A DNA stretch of 64,000 nucleotides from Sphingobacteriaceae bacterium (lineage in GTDB: Bacteria; Bacteroidota; Bacteroidia; Sphingobacteriales; Sphingobacteriaceae): assembly GCA_903642215.1 (NCBI GenBank), contig CAHJWG010000001.1:558001-622000 (forward strand). The letters are read 5' to 3'. Below the pieces are notes generated by a model. That model did no database searches. It was not told where the DNA came from and saw only the letters and a list, made by a program, of their open reading frames with translations. Positions 19,400 through 28,218 of this stretch are shown in pieces (within the stretch, counting starts at the first letter, position 1; each line of letters begins with the position of its first letter). A program made the position numbers and the translations under genes.

Positions 19400-19415
19400 T
19401 GTTTCACGTGAAACT
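19400..19415. other. parS: parS centromere site (ParB-binding)
   Basis: TGTTTCACGTGAAACT matches the near-universal parS consensus TGTTTCACGTGAAACA at 15 of 16 positions and includes the full 14-base palindrome GTTTCACGTGAAAC. It lies between uup and mnmG. parS sites cluster near chromosomal origins, and mnmG (gidA) is a classic origin neighbour (established knowledge). parA and parB are not in the window. Confidence 0.9.
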
Positions 19416-19426
19416 TATCAAAAATA

Positions 19427-21289
19427 ATGTTTAGAAAATATGATGTTATAGTTGTTGGTGCTGGCCATGCCGGATGTGAAGCAGCAGCAGCAGCAGGAAA
19501 CTTAGGTTCGTCTGTTATGTTAATTACGATGAACATGGGTACAATTGCACAGATGAGTTGCAATCCGGCAATGGGCGGTGTTGCTAAAGGCCAAATTGTT
19601 CGTGAAATTGATGCGATGGGTGGCGGCTCCGGAATTATTACCGATAAAACAAGTATTCAATTTAGAATGCTGAATCGTTCAAAAGGTCCGGCTATGTGGA
19701 GTCCTCGTGCCCAGGTAGATCGAATGCGGTTTGCGGAAGAATGGCGGTTAATGCTGGAAAAGATACCAAACGTGGACTTTTGGCAAGATACCGTAAACAG
19801 TTTAATTGTTGAAAATGGAAAAGTTTGTGGCGTACAAACATCTCTTGGGATAAAGATTGAAGCAGAATCTGTTATATTAACCAACGGTACTTTTCTGAAC
19901 GGCTTGATTCATATTGGAGAAAAACGTTTTGGAGGAGGCAGAACTGCCGAGAAAGCATCTCAAGGAATTACAGAACAATTAGTAGAACTTGGTTTCGAAG
20001 CTGGCAGAATGAAAACTGGTACGCCGCCGCGTGTTGATGGTAGAAGCCTTGATTACGCTAAAATGGAGGAACAGTGGGGAGATGAAGAAAGAGGCGAGTT
20101 TTCTTATACAGGTATTAAAAAAACAACAGAACAACGATGCTGCTGGATTACTTATACCAACAATAATGTGCATGAAACATTAAAAGAAGGTTTTGAAAAA
20201 TCGCCTATGTTTACCGGACGAATTAAAGGCCTCGGCCCAAGATATTGCCCGTCCATTGAAGATAAAATTAATCGCTTTGCTGAACGTGACCGGCATCAGA
20301 TTTTTGTAGAGCCGGAAGGCTGGAATACCGTGGAAATATATGTAAACGGCTTTTCGACTTCGCTTCCTGAAGATGTTCAATATAAAGCTTTAAAACAAAT
20401 ATCAGGATTTGAAAACGTTAAGATGTTTCGGCCGGGTTATGCAATTGAATATGACTTCTTTCCACCTACACAATTAAAATTGTCTTTAGAGACCAAATTA
20501 ATTAATAGTTTATTTTTTGCTGGACAGATTAACGGTACAACTGGTTATGAAGAAGCTGCAAGTCAGGGTTTTATTGCCGGCATAAATGCACACAGATTGA
20601 TTAACCAAAAAGAAGCTATAATTCTAAAACGTTCAGAATCTTATATTGGCGTTTTAATTGATGATTTGGTAACTAAAGGAACAGAAGAACCTTATCGCAT
20701 GTTTACTTCTCGTGCTGAGCATCGTTTGCTGCTTCGTCAGGACAATGCAGATATCCGCTTAACTCCTATTGCACATGAAATTGGATTAGTAAATGATGAA
20801 CGCTTACAAATAGTAAATAAGAAGATTAAAAATTCGGATGATATTGTAAAATTTGTAAAAGCAAATTCTATTAAACCGGAAGAGGTAAACGGCCTATTGG
20901 AAAAAGTAGGAACAAGTACAATTAATCAAAACGTAAAATTATCTGCAATAATCGGAAGGCCGCAAATCAATTTTAATGTGCTAAAAGAAGTAAGTATTTC
21001 TTTGGAAACATTTCTTTCTTCTTACGACAAGGAAACGATTGAACAAGCTGAAATTAAAATTAAATACGAATCTTATTTTGAGAAAGAACTGGAAATCGTT
21101 AACAAAATGAAGAAAATGGAAGATAAAGAGATTTATCGGGATTTTAACTACAATGAAATAATTTCTCTATCAAAAGAAGCACGGGAAAAATTGATTAAAA
21201 TCAAGCCAAAAACGTTAGGTCAAGCTTCCCGTATTTCCGGCGTTTCTCCTTCTGATGTCTCAGTTTTGATGGTTCATATTAACAGATAA
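19427..21289 (+). CDS. mnmG: tRNA uridine-5-carboxymethylaminomethyl modification enzyme
   Basis: This 620-residue FAD enzyme works with MnmE to modify the wobble uridine of tRNAs. The N-terminal nucleotide fold is VIVVGAGHAGCEAA. Family blocks MSCNPAMGGVAKGQIVREID, SIQFRMLNRSKGPAMWSPR and GTFLNGLIHIGEK are all present. The C-terminal helical domain ends with SRISGVSPSDVSVLMVHI. The ATG at 19427 gives the standard length. mnmE is not in the window. A strong terminator follows. Confidence 0.98.
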   Translation: MFRKYDVIVVGAGHAGCEAAAAAGNLGSSVMLITMNMGTIAQMSCNPAMGGVAKGQIVREIDAMGGGSGIITDKTSIQFRMLNRSKGPAMWSPRAQVDRMRFAEEWRLMLEKIPNVDFWQDTVNSLIVENGKVCGVQTSLGIKIEAESVILTNGTFLNGLIHIGEKRFGGGRTAEKASQGITEQLVELGFEAGRMKTGTPPRVDGRSLDYAKMEEQWGDEERGEFSYTGIKKTTEQRCCWITYTNNNVHETLKEGFEKSPMFTGRIKGLGPRYCPSIEDKINRFAERDRHQIFVEPEGWNTVEIYVNGFSTSLPEDVQYKALKQISGFENVKMFRPGYAIEYDFFPPTQLKLSLETKLINSLFFAGQINGTTGYEEAASQGFIAGINAHRLINQKEAIILKRSESYIGVLIDDLVTKGTEEPYRMFTSRAEHRLLLRQDNADIRLTPIAHEIGLVNDERLQIVNKKIKNSDDIVKFVKANSIKPEEVNGLLEKVGTSTINQNVKLSAIIGRPQINFNVLKEVSISLETFLSSYDKETIEQAEIKIKYESYFEKELEIVNKMKKMEDKEIYRDFNYNEIISLSKEAREKLIKIKPKTLGQASRISGVSPSDVSVLMVHINR

Positions 21290-21323
21290 TTTGTTTTTGC
21301 TAATACTACGATAATTAATCACT

Positions 21324-21361
21324 AAAATAAATCTTCTATAAAAGGAGATTTATTTTTTTTA
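21324..21361 (+). terminator. Terminator of mnmG
   Basis: TAAATCTTCT pairs with AGGAGATTTA around a 5-base loop (one G-T pair), followed by an eight-base T-run. Confidence 0.8.
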
Positions 21362-21407
21362 ATGATAATCCTTATTAAAGATAAATTTTTGTTTATAGCC
21401 CGTCTAA

Positions 21408-23048
21408 ATGGCCTTTAAAAAGATCAAGTTTTTAAACTTTAAAAAAATAGCTGTTTTTATCAGTATAATTTCTGTTTTTGGTTGTGCGAGTGTACAAAAA
21501 CCTCAAGGCGGCCCGAGAGACAGGGTGCCGCCGAAATTATTAAGAGCAACACCTGCAGACAAAACCAAAAATTTTACGGCGAAAGAAATTGTATTGAGTT
21601 TCGACGAGTTTTTTAAACTAAGCAATCAATATCAGGAAATTTCCATTTCGCCGGCGCAGGAGAAGTTGCCGGAATATCGGGTGAAACAAAAAAACCTGGT
21701 TATTAATTTGAAGGATTCCCTCCGTAAAAACACAACCTATGTAATCAACTTTGGTAAGGCTGTCGGCGATGTTAACGAAAATAATATCCTTAAAAATTTC
21801 ACTTACGTGTTTACTACAGGAAATGAAATTGATTCTTTAGGTATTTCCGGTAAAGTATTTAATTCTGAAACACAGGAACCTGAAAAGGAAGCCACCGTTT
21901 TCATTTTTACAACCAAGCAGGATTCTGCTTTGTTCGGCAAAAAAAAACCCTCCTACTACACTACAACAGATACTGCGGGCAATTTTAAACTGAGTAATCT
22001 TCACGCAGATTCTTACCAAATTTATGCCTTAAAAGAATCAGCATCGAACAAAATTTATGATAACGACCAGGAACTGATTGCCATTTTACCAAAAGTGATT
22101 AACCTTAAAAAAGATACCGCAAATATCCGGTTAGAATTATTTAAACAAATCCCTCAAAAATTTAGGATCATCGACCGAAAAATTGATCAGAACGGCAGGA
22201 TATTGATCAACTTTAATAAAGGCATTGAAAACCCTGATTTAAAAATTATTTCCCCTGCAAACCTGGATAATCAAAAGGTAGTAGAATTTAATAAAGAAGC
22301 AGATTCTGCAAGTTTGTATATAAGAAATATGGAATTTGATTCAATCAAAATAGCCATCATTTCTCAAAATAAAGCTTTGGATACAGTTGTTTTGCGAAAA
22401 GGGAAAAAGGAAGTTTATAAAAGAACTTTTGGCGTTAGCACAAATGCAACCGGTGGTTTACTAAAACCAAAAACGGATTTAGTATTAACGACAAATTTCC
22501 CGATTGAATCTACGAATGAAGCGCAGATAGTATTGAATGAAGATTCTGTTCCGAAATATGGTTTCAGTTTGCAAAAAGATACTTCCAGCATCAGAAAATA
22601 CACTTTAAAATATACCTGGCGGCCAGAAAAAAAATATGATATTACTTTTAACGAAGGTGCTCTAATAGATATTTACGGCAATAGAAACCAAAAATTTACT
22701 GCTTCTTTTCAACTGAATAAGGAAGAAAATTATAGTTCGATGGTTTTCAAGATTAATCTACCGGATCCAACAAAAGCTTATTTGTTTGAATTACTAAATG
22801 ACGAGAAAAAGATTATCAGAAGTGTGCCGATCAACAAAAGTCAAAGTTTAACTTTTACCGGTTATTCCATAGGGAAATACCGGATAAGAGTAGTTTATGA
22901 CCTCAACAAAAATGGTAAATGGAACACCGGAAATGTTAAAAGCAGAACTTTGCCGGAACCTATTTGGTATTATAACAAAGAAATATCTTTACGGGCAAAC
23001 TGGGAGTTAAATGAGACGATAGATGTGCCGAAACCTATTGATCAATAA
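21408..23048 (+). CDS. Ig-like (Big_5) domain lipoprotein
   Basis: This 546-residue predicted outer-membrane lipoprotein has a signal peptide ending in the lipobox VFGC (Cys about residue 26). The mature start is CASVQKPQGGPRDRVPPKL. A Big_5 immunoglobulin-like domain follows (about residues 35-130, AKEIVLSFDEFFKL, NTTYVINFGKAV), then a CarboxypepD-like sandwich (about 145-225, SGKVFNSETQEPEKEATVF) and a long beta-rich remainder. Such proteins are conserved in Bacteroidota next to mnmG and similar housekeeping genes, but their function is not established. The 3' end overlaps the convergent carbonic-anhydrase gene by 14 bases. Confidence 0.8.
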   Translation: MAFKKIKFLNFKKIAVFISIISVFGCASVQKPQGGPRDRVPPKLLRATPADKTKNFTAKEIVLSFDEFFKLSNQYQEISISPAQEKLPEYRVKQKNLVINLKDSLRKNTTYVINFGKAVGDVNENNILKNFTYVFTTGNEIDSLGISGKVFNSETQEPEKEATVFIFTTKQDSALFGKKKPSYYTTTDTAGNFKLSNLHADSYQIYALKESASNKIYDNDQELIAILPKVINLKKDTANIRLELFKQIPQKFRIIDRKIDQNGRILINFNKGIENPDLKIISPANLDNQKVVEFNKEADSASLYIRNMEFDSIKIAIISQNKALDTVVLRKGKKEVYKRTFGVSTNATGGLLKPKTDLVLTTNFPIESTNEAQIVLNEDSVPKYGFSLQKDTSSIRKYTLKYTWRPEKKYDITFNEGALIDIYGNRNQKFTASFQLNKEENYSSMVFKINLPDPTKAYLFELLNDEKKIIRSVPINKSQSLTFTGYSIGKYRIRVVYDLNKNGKWNTGNVKSRTLPEPIWYYNKEISLRANWELNETIDVPKPIDQ

Positions 23049-23550
23049 ACCAATTAGCGTACAAATTATAATTTAACGGAAGCTGTTTTAGCATTTGCAT
23101 TTGTAAATCTGAAACAGCTTTTACTTTTTTAGCAGGCGTACCGGCGTAAATAAAACCGGATTCGCAACGCGTGTTTTCCAGCACAACAGAACCGGCTGCA
23201 ATCAGGCAAAAATCTTCTACCACGGCATGATCAATGATGATTGCGCCCATTCCAACCAAAATATAATTATGCAGCGTACAACCGTGGATTATGGCATTGT
23301 GGCCGATAGAAACGTGATGCCCGACAACCGTTGCCGATTTTTGATACGTGCAATGAATCACCACGCCATCCTGAATATTGGTAAAATCACCGATTTTTAT
23401 TGAATTTACATCCCCTCTAATAACCGCATTAAACCAAACCGAACAGTTATTGCCAATCATAACTTCACCCACAATTGTTGCGTTATCAGCGATAAAACAA
23501 TCTTCACCAATAACCGGAAATTTATCTTTTACAGGCAAAATTAAAGGCAT
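23035..23550 (-). CDS. Gamma-class carbonic anhydrase family protein
   Basis: This 171-residue left-handed beta-helix is made of hexapeptide repeats (IVGEVMIGNNCSVWFNAVIRGDV and onwards). The three metal histidines of the gamma class are visible in VIHCTYQK and VGHHVSIGHNAIIHGC. The family hydrates CO2 or, in some members, has no measured activity. The stop codon overlaps the convergent lipoprotein gene by 14 bases. tRNA-Gly starts 33 bases beyond its 5' end on the other strand. Confidence 0.9.
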   Translation of the reverse strand: MPLILPVKDKFPVIGEDCFIADNATIVGEVMIGNNCSVWFNAVIRGDVNSIKIGDFTNIQDGVVIHCTYQKSATVVGHHVSIGHNAIIHGCTLHNYILVGMGAIIIDHAVVEDFCLIAAGSVVLENTRCESGFIYAGTPAKKVKAVSDLQMQMLKQLPLNYNLYANWFIDQ

Positions 23551-23582
23551 TACATAGAAATTTTTATACTTTTAACTATTCT

Positions 23583-23655
23583 GCGGAAATAGCTCAGCTG
23601 GTAGAGCATCAGTTTCCCAAACTGAAGGCCGCGGGTTCGAATCCCGTTTTCCGCT
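23583..23655 (+). tRNA. tRNA-Gly (anticodon CCC)
   Basis: The 73-base cloverleaf has acceptor arms GCGGAAA and TTTCCGC with discriminator T, D-loop AGCTCAGCTGGTAGAGC, anticodon stem TCAGT/ACTGA with loop TTCCCAA, and T-arm GCGGGTTCGAATCCCGT. The anticodon CCC reads GGG. The 3' CCA is not encoded. A dispersed repeat copy follows 8 bases downstream. Confidence 0.97.
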
Positions 23656-23662
23656 CAAAACT

Positions 23663-23677
23663 GATGCTTCTTTTATC
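23663..23677 (-). repeat. Dispersed GATAAAAGAAGCATC repeat copy after tRNA-Gly
   Basis: Exact minus-strand GATAAAAGAAGCATC, between the tRNA 3' end and the convergent nadB stop. Confidence 0.8.
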
Positions 23678-23685
23678 GACTGTTT

Positions 23686-25278
23686 TTAAAGGATTGTATT
23701 GTAAAGTTCCGGAGAATGGTTTGGATAATCCGTTGTAAAATGCAAACCTCGGCTCTCCTTCCGAATCATGGCTGATTTTACAACGAGATACGAAACCTGA
23801 ATCAAATTTCGCAACTCGCAAAGCTTTACAGATAATTTGGTTTTTTTGTAGAAATCTTCCGTTTCTTCATAAAGCAAACGCAAACGGCGCAAGGCCCGCT
23901 CCGACCGGAAATCCGAACGCACAATCCCAACATAATCATTCATAATTTTCTGCATTTCGCGGATGTTGTGCGTCACCAAAATATCTTCGTTTTGCTGTTC
24001 TACACCAAACTCGTTCCAATCCGGGATATTTGGTGGCATAAAAACAGCATCGGCTTTCGGTACAGCATCTTCAAAAATACGATGCGCAAAAACCAAAGCT
24101 TCCAGCAAAGAATTGGAAGCCAACCGATTAGCACCATGTAATCCAGTTGAAGAACATTCTCCGCAGGAATATAAATTTTGGATAGAAGATTGTCCATGCT
24201 GATTAACCATTACGCCGCCGCACATATAATGACTGGCAGGCGAAACCGGGATTAAATCCTTTGTCATATCAATACCGATGGATAAACATTTGGCATAAAT
24301 ATTCGGGAAATGGTTCAGTAAATCTTCTTTATTTCGATGGCGGATATCGAGATAAACAAAATCATCACCGGATTTTTTCATTTCCGCATCGATGGCGCGC
24401 GCTACAATATCACGCGGTGCCAGTGATTTCCGCGGATCATATTCCTGCATAAACTCCTCCCCGTTTCGCCGTTTCAAAATTCCGCCAAAACCACGAACCG
24501 CTTCAGAAATCAAAAATGAAGGATAATCTCCCGGATTATACAAAGCCGTTGGATGAAACTGGATAAATTCCATATCGCGCACTTTTCCTTTTGCCCGGTA
24601 AACCATCGCCACGCCATCGCCGGTTGCAATGGTTGGATTTGTGGTGATGGAATAAATATGACCGGCACCACCGGAAGCCATTACCGTTATTTTTGACTGA
24701 ATTTTCTCAACTTCTTTTGTGAGATGGTTTAAAGCGTAAATGCCGAAACACTTGATATCCGTACTTGACCGATCTACAAATTCGCCAAGATGATGCTGGG
24801 TTATTAAATCAATCGCAAAATAATGCGTTAAAATTTCAATGTTTTTATTCTGATGGATTTGCTCCAGCAAAACCCTTTCAATTTCAAAACCGGTGATATC
24901 TTTATAATGCAGCACGCGGCTTTCAGAATGGCCGCCTTCTTTTGCCAGGTCAAAAATACCCTGATTGGTTTTATCAAAGTTGGTTCCGTAATCAATAATT
25001 TCTTTAATTCTCGACGGACCTTCTTCTACCACAATTTTCACCACTTCCACATCACATAAACCATCGCCGGCAATTAACGTATCATCAATGTGTTTTTCAA
25101 AAGAATCTTCCTCTTTATCCACAACAACAGCCACGCCGCCCTGCGCATATTTAGTGTTGGATTCATCTTCGTTAGATTTTGTAACAATCAGAACCTTACC
25201 GTATTGCGCTACTTTTAGTGCAAAACTTAATCCTGCAATTCCGGATCCGATAACCAAGTAATCAACATTTTTACCCAT
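23686..25278 (-). CDS. nadB: L-aspartate oxidase
   Basis: This 530-residue FAD enzyme turns L-aspartate into iminoaspartate, the first step of de novo NAD synthesis. The N-terminal fold reads YLVIGSGIAGLSFALKVA. The flavin/active-site block is TKYAQGGVAVVVD, and the catalytic region contains EFIQFHPTALY and ISEAVRGFGG, with the substrate loop SCGECSSTGLHGANRLASN. It is divergent from nadA, which uses its product. The two genes are separated by a 399-base gap that looks like a replication origin. Confidence 0.97.
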   Translation of the reverse strand: MGKNVDYLVIGSGIAGLSFALKVAQYGKVLIVTKSNEDESNTKYAQGGVAVVVDKEEDSFEKHIDDTLIAGDGLCDVEVVKIVVEEGPSRIKEIIDYGTNFDKTNQGIFDLAKEGGHSESRVLHYKDITGFEIERVLLEQIHQNKNIEILTHYFAIDLITQHHLGEFVDRSSTDIKCFGIYALNHLTKEVEKIQSKITVMASGGAGHIYSITTNPTIATGDGVAMVYRAKGKVRDMEFIQFHPTALYNPGDYPSFLISEAVRGFGGILKRRNGEEFMQEYDPRKSLAPRDIVARAIDAEMKKSGDDFVYLDIRHRNKEDLLNHFPNIYAKCLSIGIDMTKDLIPVSPASHYMCGGVMVNQHGQSSIQNLYSCGECSSTGLHGANRLASNSLLEALVFAHRIFEDAVPKADAVFMPPNIPDWNEFGVEQQNEDILVTHNIREMQKIMNDYVGIVRSDFRSERALRRLRLLYEETEDFYKKTKLSVKLCELRNLIQVSYLVVKSAMIRKESRGLHFTTDYPNHSPELYNTIL

Positions 25279-25378
25279 AACATTTTCAGCCTAAAACCAG
25301 CTTTATGAACACATTGTTTATAACAGGCGTAAAGATGTTAATTTAGCGGTGATAAAAATGTAGCAAATTTTTATTTGT

Positions 25379-25660
25379 GAGGATTGGTGTGGATAACCGC
25401 AATGGTGCTAATTATTTCTATGTGATTATCCACAGCTTTGAGTGTTCATATCAACATTGTGGAAAACACAAAAGGTTCACATCAAAAATTTCAGAAAAAA
25501 TTTAGGTTGATAAAAACGGCACATAATCAGCATGATAAAGTAAACATTTTGTTAAGAAGGTGTTGATAACAATCCTTCAACTACTTTTGCAAATATTTGA
25601 AGGCTGATTTTTAAACGAAACTAACACACTAACAAATTATAGTTTTATTTTTTAAAGAAT
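25379..25660. other. oriC: Candidate chromosomal replication origin (oriC)
   Basis: Two perfect DnaA boxes face each other: TGTGGATAA (25388-25396) and TTATCCACA (25426-25434). Near matches are ATATCAACA (25448-25456), TGTGGAAAA (25458-25466), GGTTGATAA (25505-25513) and TGTTGATAA (25561-25569). They are followed by an AT-rich stretch (25571-25660) that could be the unwinding element. The gap sits between divergent nadB and nadA, so both genes run away from it, and parS lies 6 kb away. The boxes are seen; origin function is inference. It overlaps the nadA promoter. Confidence 0.6.
25563..25589 (+). promoter_or_regulatory. Promoter of nadA
   Basis: TTG (25563-25565), 16 bases, TACTTTTG (25582-25589). 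The TTG lies inside a DnaA-box-like TGTTGATAA. The leader would be about 80 bases. Confidence 0.5.
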
Positions 25661-25677
25661 AAGTTGTTTTTATTGAA

Positions 25678-26679
25678 ATGTTAAAAATGGATACTTTTGA
25701 AGAAATACGAGTGAAAGGATTTGCAGACGAATACATCGATCCGTCGCTTGATCTTTTTGCGGAAATTGAAAAATTAAAAAAAGAAAAAAATGCAATTATT
25801 TTGGCGCACTACTACCAAGAATCTGATATTCAGGATATTGCAGATTATATCGGAGACAGTTTGGGACTTTCGCAGCAAGCATCAAAAACCGATGCCGACG
25901 TAATTGTTTTTGCCGGAGTGCATTTCATGGCCGAAACCGCTAAAATTTTGTCTCCGCAGAAAAAAGTTTTACTGCCGGATAGCAAAGCCGGATGTTCGCT
26001 GGCAGATAGTTGTCCGCCGCATTTATTTAAGAAATTTAAGGAGCAATATCCGGATCATCTGGTGATTACTTATGTAAATTGTACAGCAGAATTAAAGGCT
26101 TTAAGCGATATTGTTTGTACATCCAGTAACGCGATACAGATTGTAGAAAGTTTGCCGCCGGAACAGGGAATCATCTTCGGCCCGGATAGAAATCTGGGCA
26201 AATATGTAGCTAAAAAAACCGGTCGTAATCTGGTTTTATGGAACGGTGCCTGCATGGTGCACGAGATATTTTCGAGAGAGAAAATTACACGGTTAAAAGA
26301 GCGTTATCCGGCAGCAAAATTTATTGCACATCCGGAATGTGAGGACAGTATTTTGGATATGGCAGATTACATCGGATCGACAACTGGTTTGCTTAATTAC
26401 TCAACTAAAAATGCCGCGCAGGAGTTTATCGTAGCTACAGAATCCGGAATTTTGCACCAGATGCAGCGCGATAATCCGACTAAAACGTTCATTCCGGCAC
26501 CGCCAAATAATAGCTGTGCCTGTAATGATTGCCCGCATATGAAACGCAACACGCTGGAAAAGCTTTATTTGTGTATGAAAAATGAGCTGCCGGAAATTTT
26601 TGTTCCTGCGGATATCATTGCAAAAGCGGTAAAACCGATTGAAAGAATGCTGGAAATTTCGGCGCGTTTAGGTTTGTAA
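25678..26679 (+). CDS. nadA: Quinolinate synthase A
   Basis: This 333-residue [4Fe-4S] enzyme condenses iminoaspartate with dihydroxyacetone phosphate to quinolinate. The three cluster cysteines are seen in [23 protein letters not shown] and [12 protein letters not shown]. Other hallmarks are [16 protein letters not shown] near residue 40 and [14 protein letters not shown]. Translation could start at 25678 or at the second ATG (25687), which is closer to the family's usual start. It is paired with the divergent nadB; nadC is elsewhere. Confidence 0.97.
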   Translation: MLKMDTFEEIRVKGFADEYIDPSLDLFAEIEKLKKEKNAIILAHYYQESDIQDIADYIGDSLGLSQQASKTDADVIVFAGVHFMAETAKILSPQKKVLLPDSKAGCSLADSCPPHLFKKFKEQYPDHLVITYVNCTAELKALSDIVCTSSNAIQIVESLPPEQGIIFGPDRNLGKYVAKKTGRNLVLWNGACMVHEIFSREKITRLKERYPAAKFIAHPECEDSILDMADYIGSTTGLLNYSTKNAAQEFIVATESGILHQMQRDNPTKTFIPAPPNNSCACNDCPHMKRNTLEKLYLCMKNELPEIFVPADIIAKAVKPIERMLEISARLGL

Positions 26680-26692
26680 ATTTAGATTAAAC

Positions 26693-26707
26693 GATGCTTC
26701 TTTTATA
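26693..26707 (-). repeat. Dispersed repeat copy between nadA and thiL
   Basis: TATAAAAGAAGCATC on the minus strand with a T-run context (GATTTTTCCCT), antisense to both genes. Confidence 0.75.
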
Positions 26708-26764
26708 AGGGAAAAATCAGTGAAATCTTTTAAAAAATCAGTGAAATCTAAAATCAAAATAAAG

Positions 26765-27805
26765 ATGTTTGATAATAAAGAAAAAACAGAGGTTGCAAGT
26801 TTAGGCGAATTTGGCCTGATCAGTCACCTCACCAAAAATATAAAACTTCTGGATAACACGTCTGTAAAAGGAATTGGTGATGATGCGGCAGTGATGGATT
26901 TCGCTGGAAAAAAAACCTTGATTTCGACCGATTTATTGCTGGAAGGCGTGCATTTTGATCTGGCTTATGTTCCGCTTAAACACTTGGGTTTTAAAGCAGT
27001 ACAAGTTAATTTAAGTGATATTTATGCGATGAACGGCACGGCCAGTCAGATTACTTTTTCACTTGGTATTTCGAGTAAATTTCCGCTGGAAGCCGTGGAA
27101 GAACTGTATCAAGGCGTTTTGTTGGCTTGCGATCAATATAAAGTGGATTTGATCGGCGGCGATACATCTTCTTCCAAACAAGGTTTGGTTATCAGCGTAA
27201 CAAGTATTGGTTATGCGGATGAAGCGGATATCGTTTATCGTAATACGGCCGGAGAAGGCGATTTGATCTGTGTTTCCGGCGATTTGGGCGGTGCTTACGT
27301 GGGTTTGCAATTGCTGGAGCGTGAGAAACAGATTTATCTTTCTAATCCAAATATTCAGCCGGATCTGGAAGGAAAAGATTACATCGTAGAACGGCAATTA
27401 AAGCCGGAAGCGCGTGGCGATATCATTTCAATTTTGAAGGAACTGAAGATTAAGCCAACGTCGATGATTGATGTTTCTGATGGTTTGGCTTCCGAAATCC
27501 TGCATATCTGCACGCAAAGTAACAAAGGCTGCTCTTTGTATGAAGAGAAAATCCCGATTGATCCGATGACTTATGAAACGGCACGAGAGTTTGGCCTCGA
27601 CCCAACGGTTTGTGCTTTAAGTGGCGGTGAAGATTATGAACTGCTCTTCACCATCAAACAAACTGATTACGACAAGCTAAAATTTAATGCGGATATCAGC
27701 GTAATCGGCCACATTACAGAAGCTGCTGCGGGCTGTAATTTGATTTCAAAATCCGGCAACGTACACGAATTGAAAGCACAAGGCTGGAACGCATTTTTAA
27801 AATAA
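26765..27805 (+). CDS. thiL: Thiamine-monophosphate kinase
   Basis: This kinase of about 346 residues phosphorylates thiamine monophosphate to the active cofactor. Motifs are GIGDDAAVMDF, STDLLLEGVHFDL, NLSDIYAMNG, GGDTSSSKQG, MIDVSDGLASEI and ALSGGEDYELLFT, all in the order of the PurM/ThiL family. I prefer the ATG at 26765 over the GTG at 26720, because the upstream 15 codons are low-complexity lysine/serine and consist of a duplicated sequence (AAATCAGTGAAATCT at 26714 and again about 20 bases on). Confidence 0.95.
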   Translation: MFDNKEKTEVASLGEFGLISHLTKNIKLLDNTSVKGIGDDAAVMDFAGKKTLISTDLLLEGVHFDLAYVPLKHLGFKAVQVNLSDIYAMNGTASQITFSLGISSKFPLEAVEELYQGVLLACDQYKVDLIGGDTSSSKQGLVISVTSIGYADEADIVYRNTAGEGDLICVSGDLGGAYVGLQLLEREKQIYLSNPNIQPDLEGKDYIVERQLKPEARGDIISILKELKIKPTSMIDVSDGLASEILHICTQSNKGCSLYEEKIPIDPMTYETAREFGLDPTVCALSGGEDYELLFTIKQTDYDKLKFNADISVIGHITEAAAGCNLISKSGNVHELKAQGWNAFLK

Positions 27806-27851
27806 GGTTTGTAATTTAATCTTTGTTCCCGTACAAGTTAAAAATACGCTT

Positions 27852-28169
27852 ATGAAACAAATGTACTCCAATATCCTATTGCTTCTTTTACCGGCTATTT
27901 TTGTGTTTTTCAGCTGTAAAAAAACCGACCGAAGTACCGTGAAAGATATTGATGCAAGAGTTGACAGTACGGCAACCTGCGGTTTTTTAGTAAAAATTAA
28001 TTCAACCGGAACGAGTTATAATGCGGTTAATTTACCGGAATTATATCAGCGGGATACTTTAAAAATTGTGATGAGTTACCATTTGCTGGATACCAGATTT
28101 TACTGCGTTGGTACTACCGCAGCCAATGGTTATCCGGAAATTTATATTGATGCAATCCACAAACAGTAA
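27852..28169 (+). CDS. Small lipoprotein of unknown function (paralogue 1)
   Basis: A 105-residue predicted lipoprotein: a signal of about 20 residues ends in lipobox FFSC, followed by KKTDRST. The mature part has a conserved pattern CGFLVKI - YNAVNLPELY - YHLLDTRFYC - EIYIDAI. I do not recognise the family. The next gene encodes a clear paralogue with the same pattern and the same two cysteines, so this is a tandem duplication. It starts 46 bases after thiL and is probably separate in function. Confidence 0.75.
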   Translation: MKQMYSNILLLLLPAIFVFFSCKKTDRSTVKDIDARVDSTATCGFLVKINSTGTSYNAVNLPELYQRDTLKIVMSYHLLDTRFYCVGTTAANGYPEIYIDAIHKQ

Positions 28170-28184
28170 CGCCTATAATATATC

Positions 28185-28199
28185 GATAAAAGAAGTATT
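28185..28199 (+). repeat. Dispersed repeat copy between the two lipoprotein paralogues
   Basis: GATAAAAGAAGTATT, in the short gap between the tandem paralogues and pointing toward the second gene. Confidence 0.75.
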
Positions 28200-28218
28200 A
28201 ACTGTTTACAGCGTTTGT

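Noticed and set aside
23609..23821. Minus-strand open frame overlapping tRNA-Gly
   Set aside because: It reads through the tRNA and gives the familiar artefact tail GFEPAAFSLGN found in false genes that overlap tRNAs. The tRNA and nadB explain the region.
25508..25522. GATAAAAACGGCACA in the candidate origin as a repeat copy
   Set aside because: Only the first half matches and the ending differs. I treat it as chance, or as part of the GGTTGATAA DnaA-like site.
26714..26764. GTG start for ThiL 15 codons upstream
   Set aside because: The extra codons are a duplicated AAATCAGTGAAATCT sequence with Lys/Ser composition; the ATG at 26765 gives the family start.
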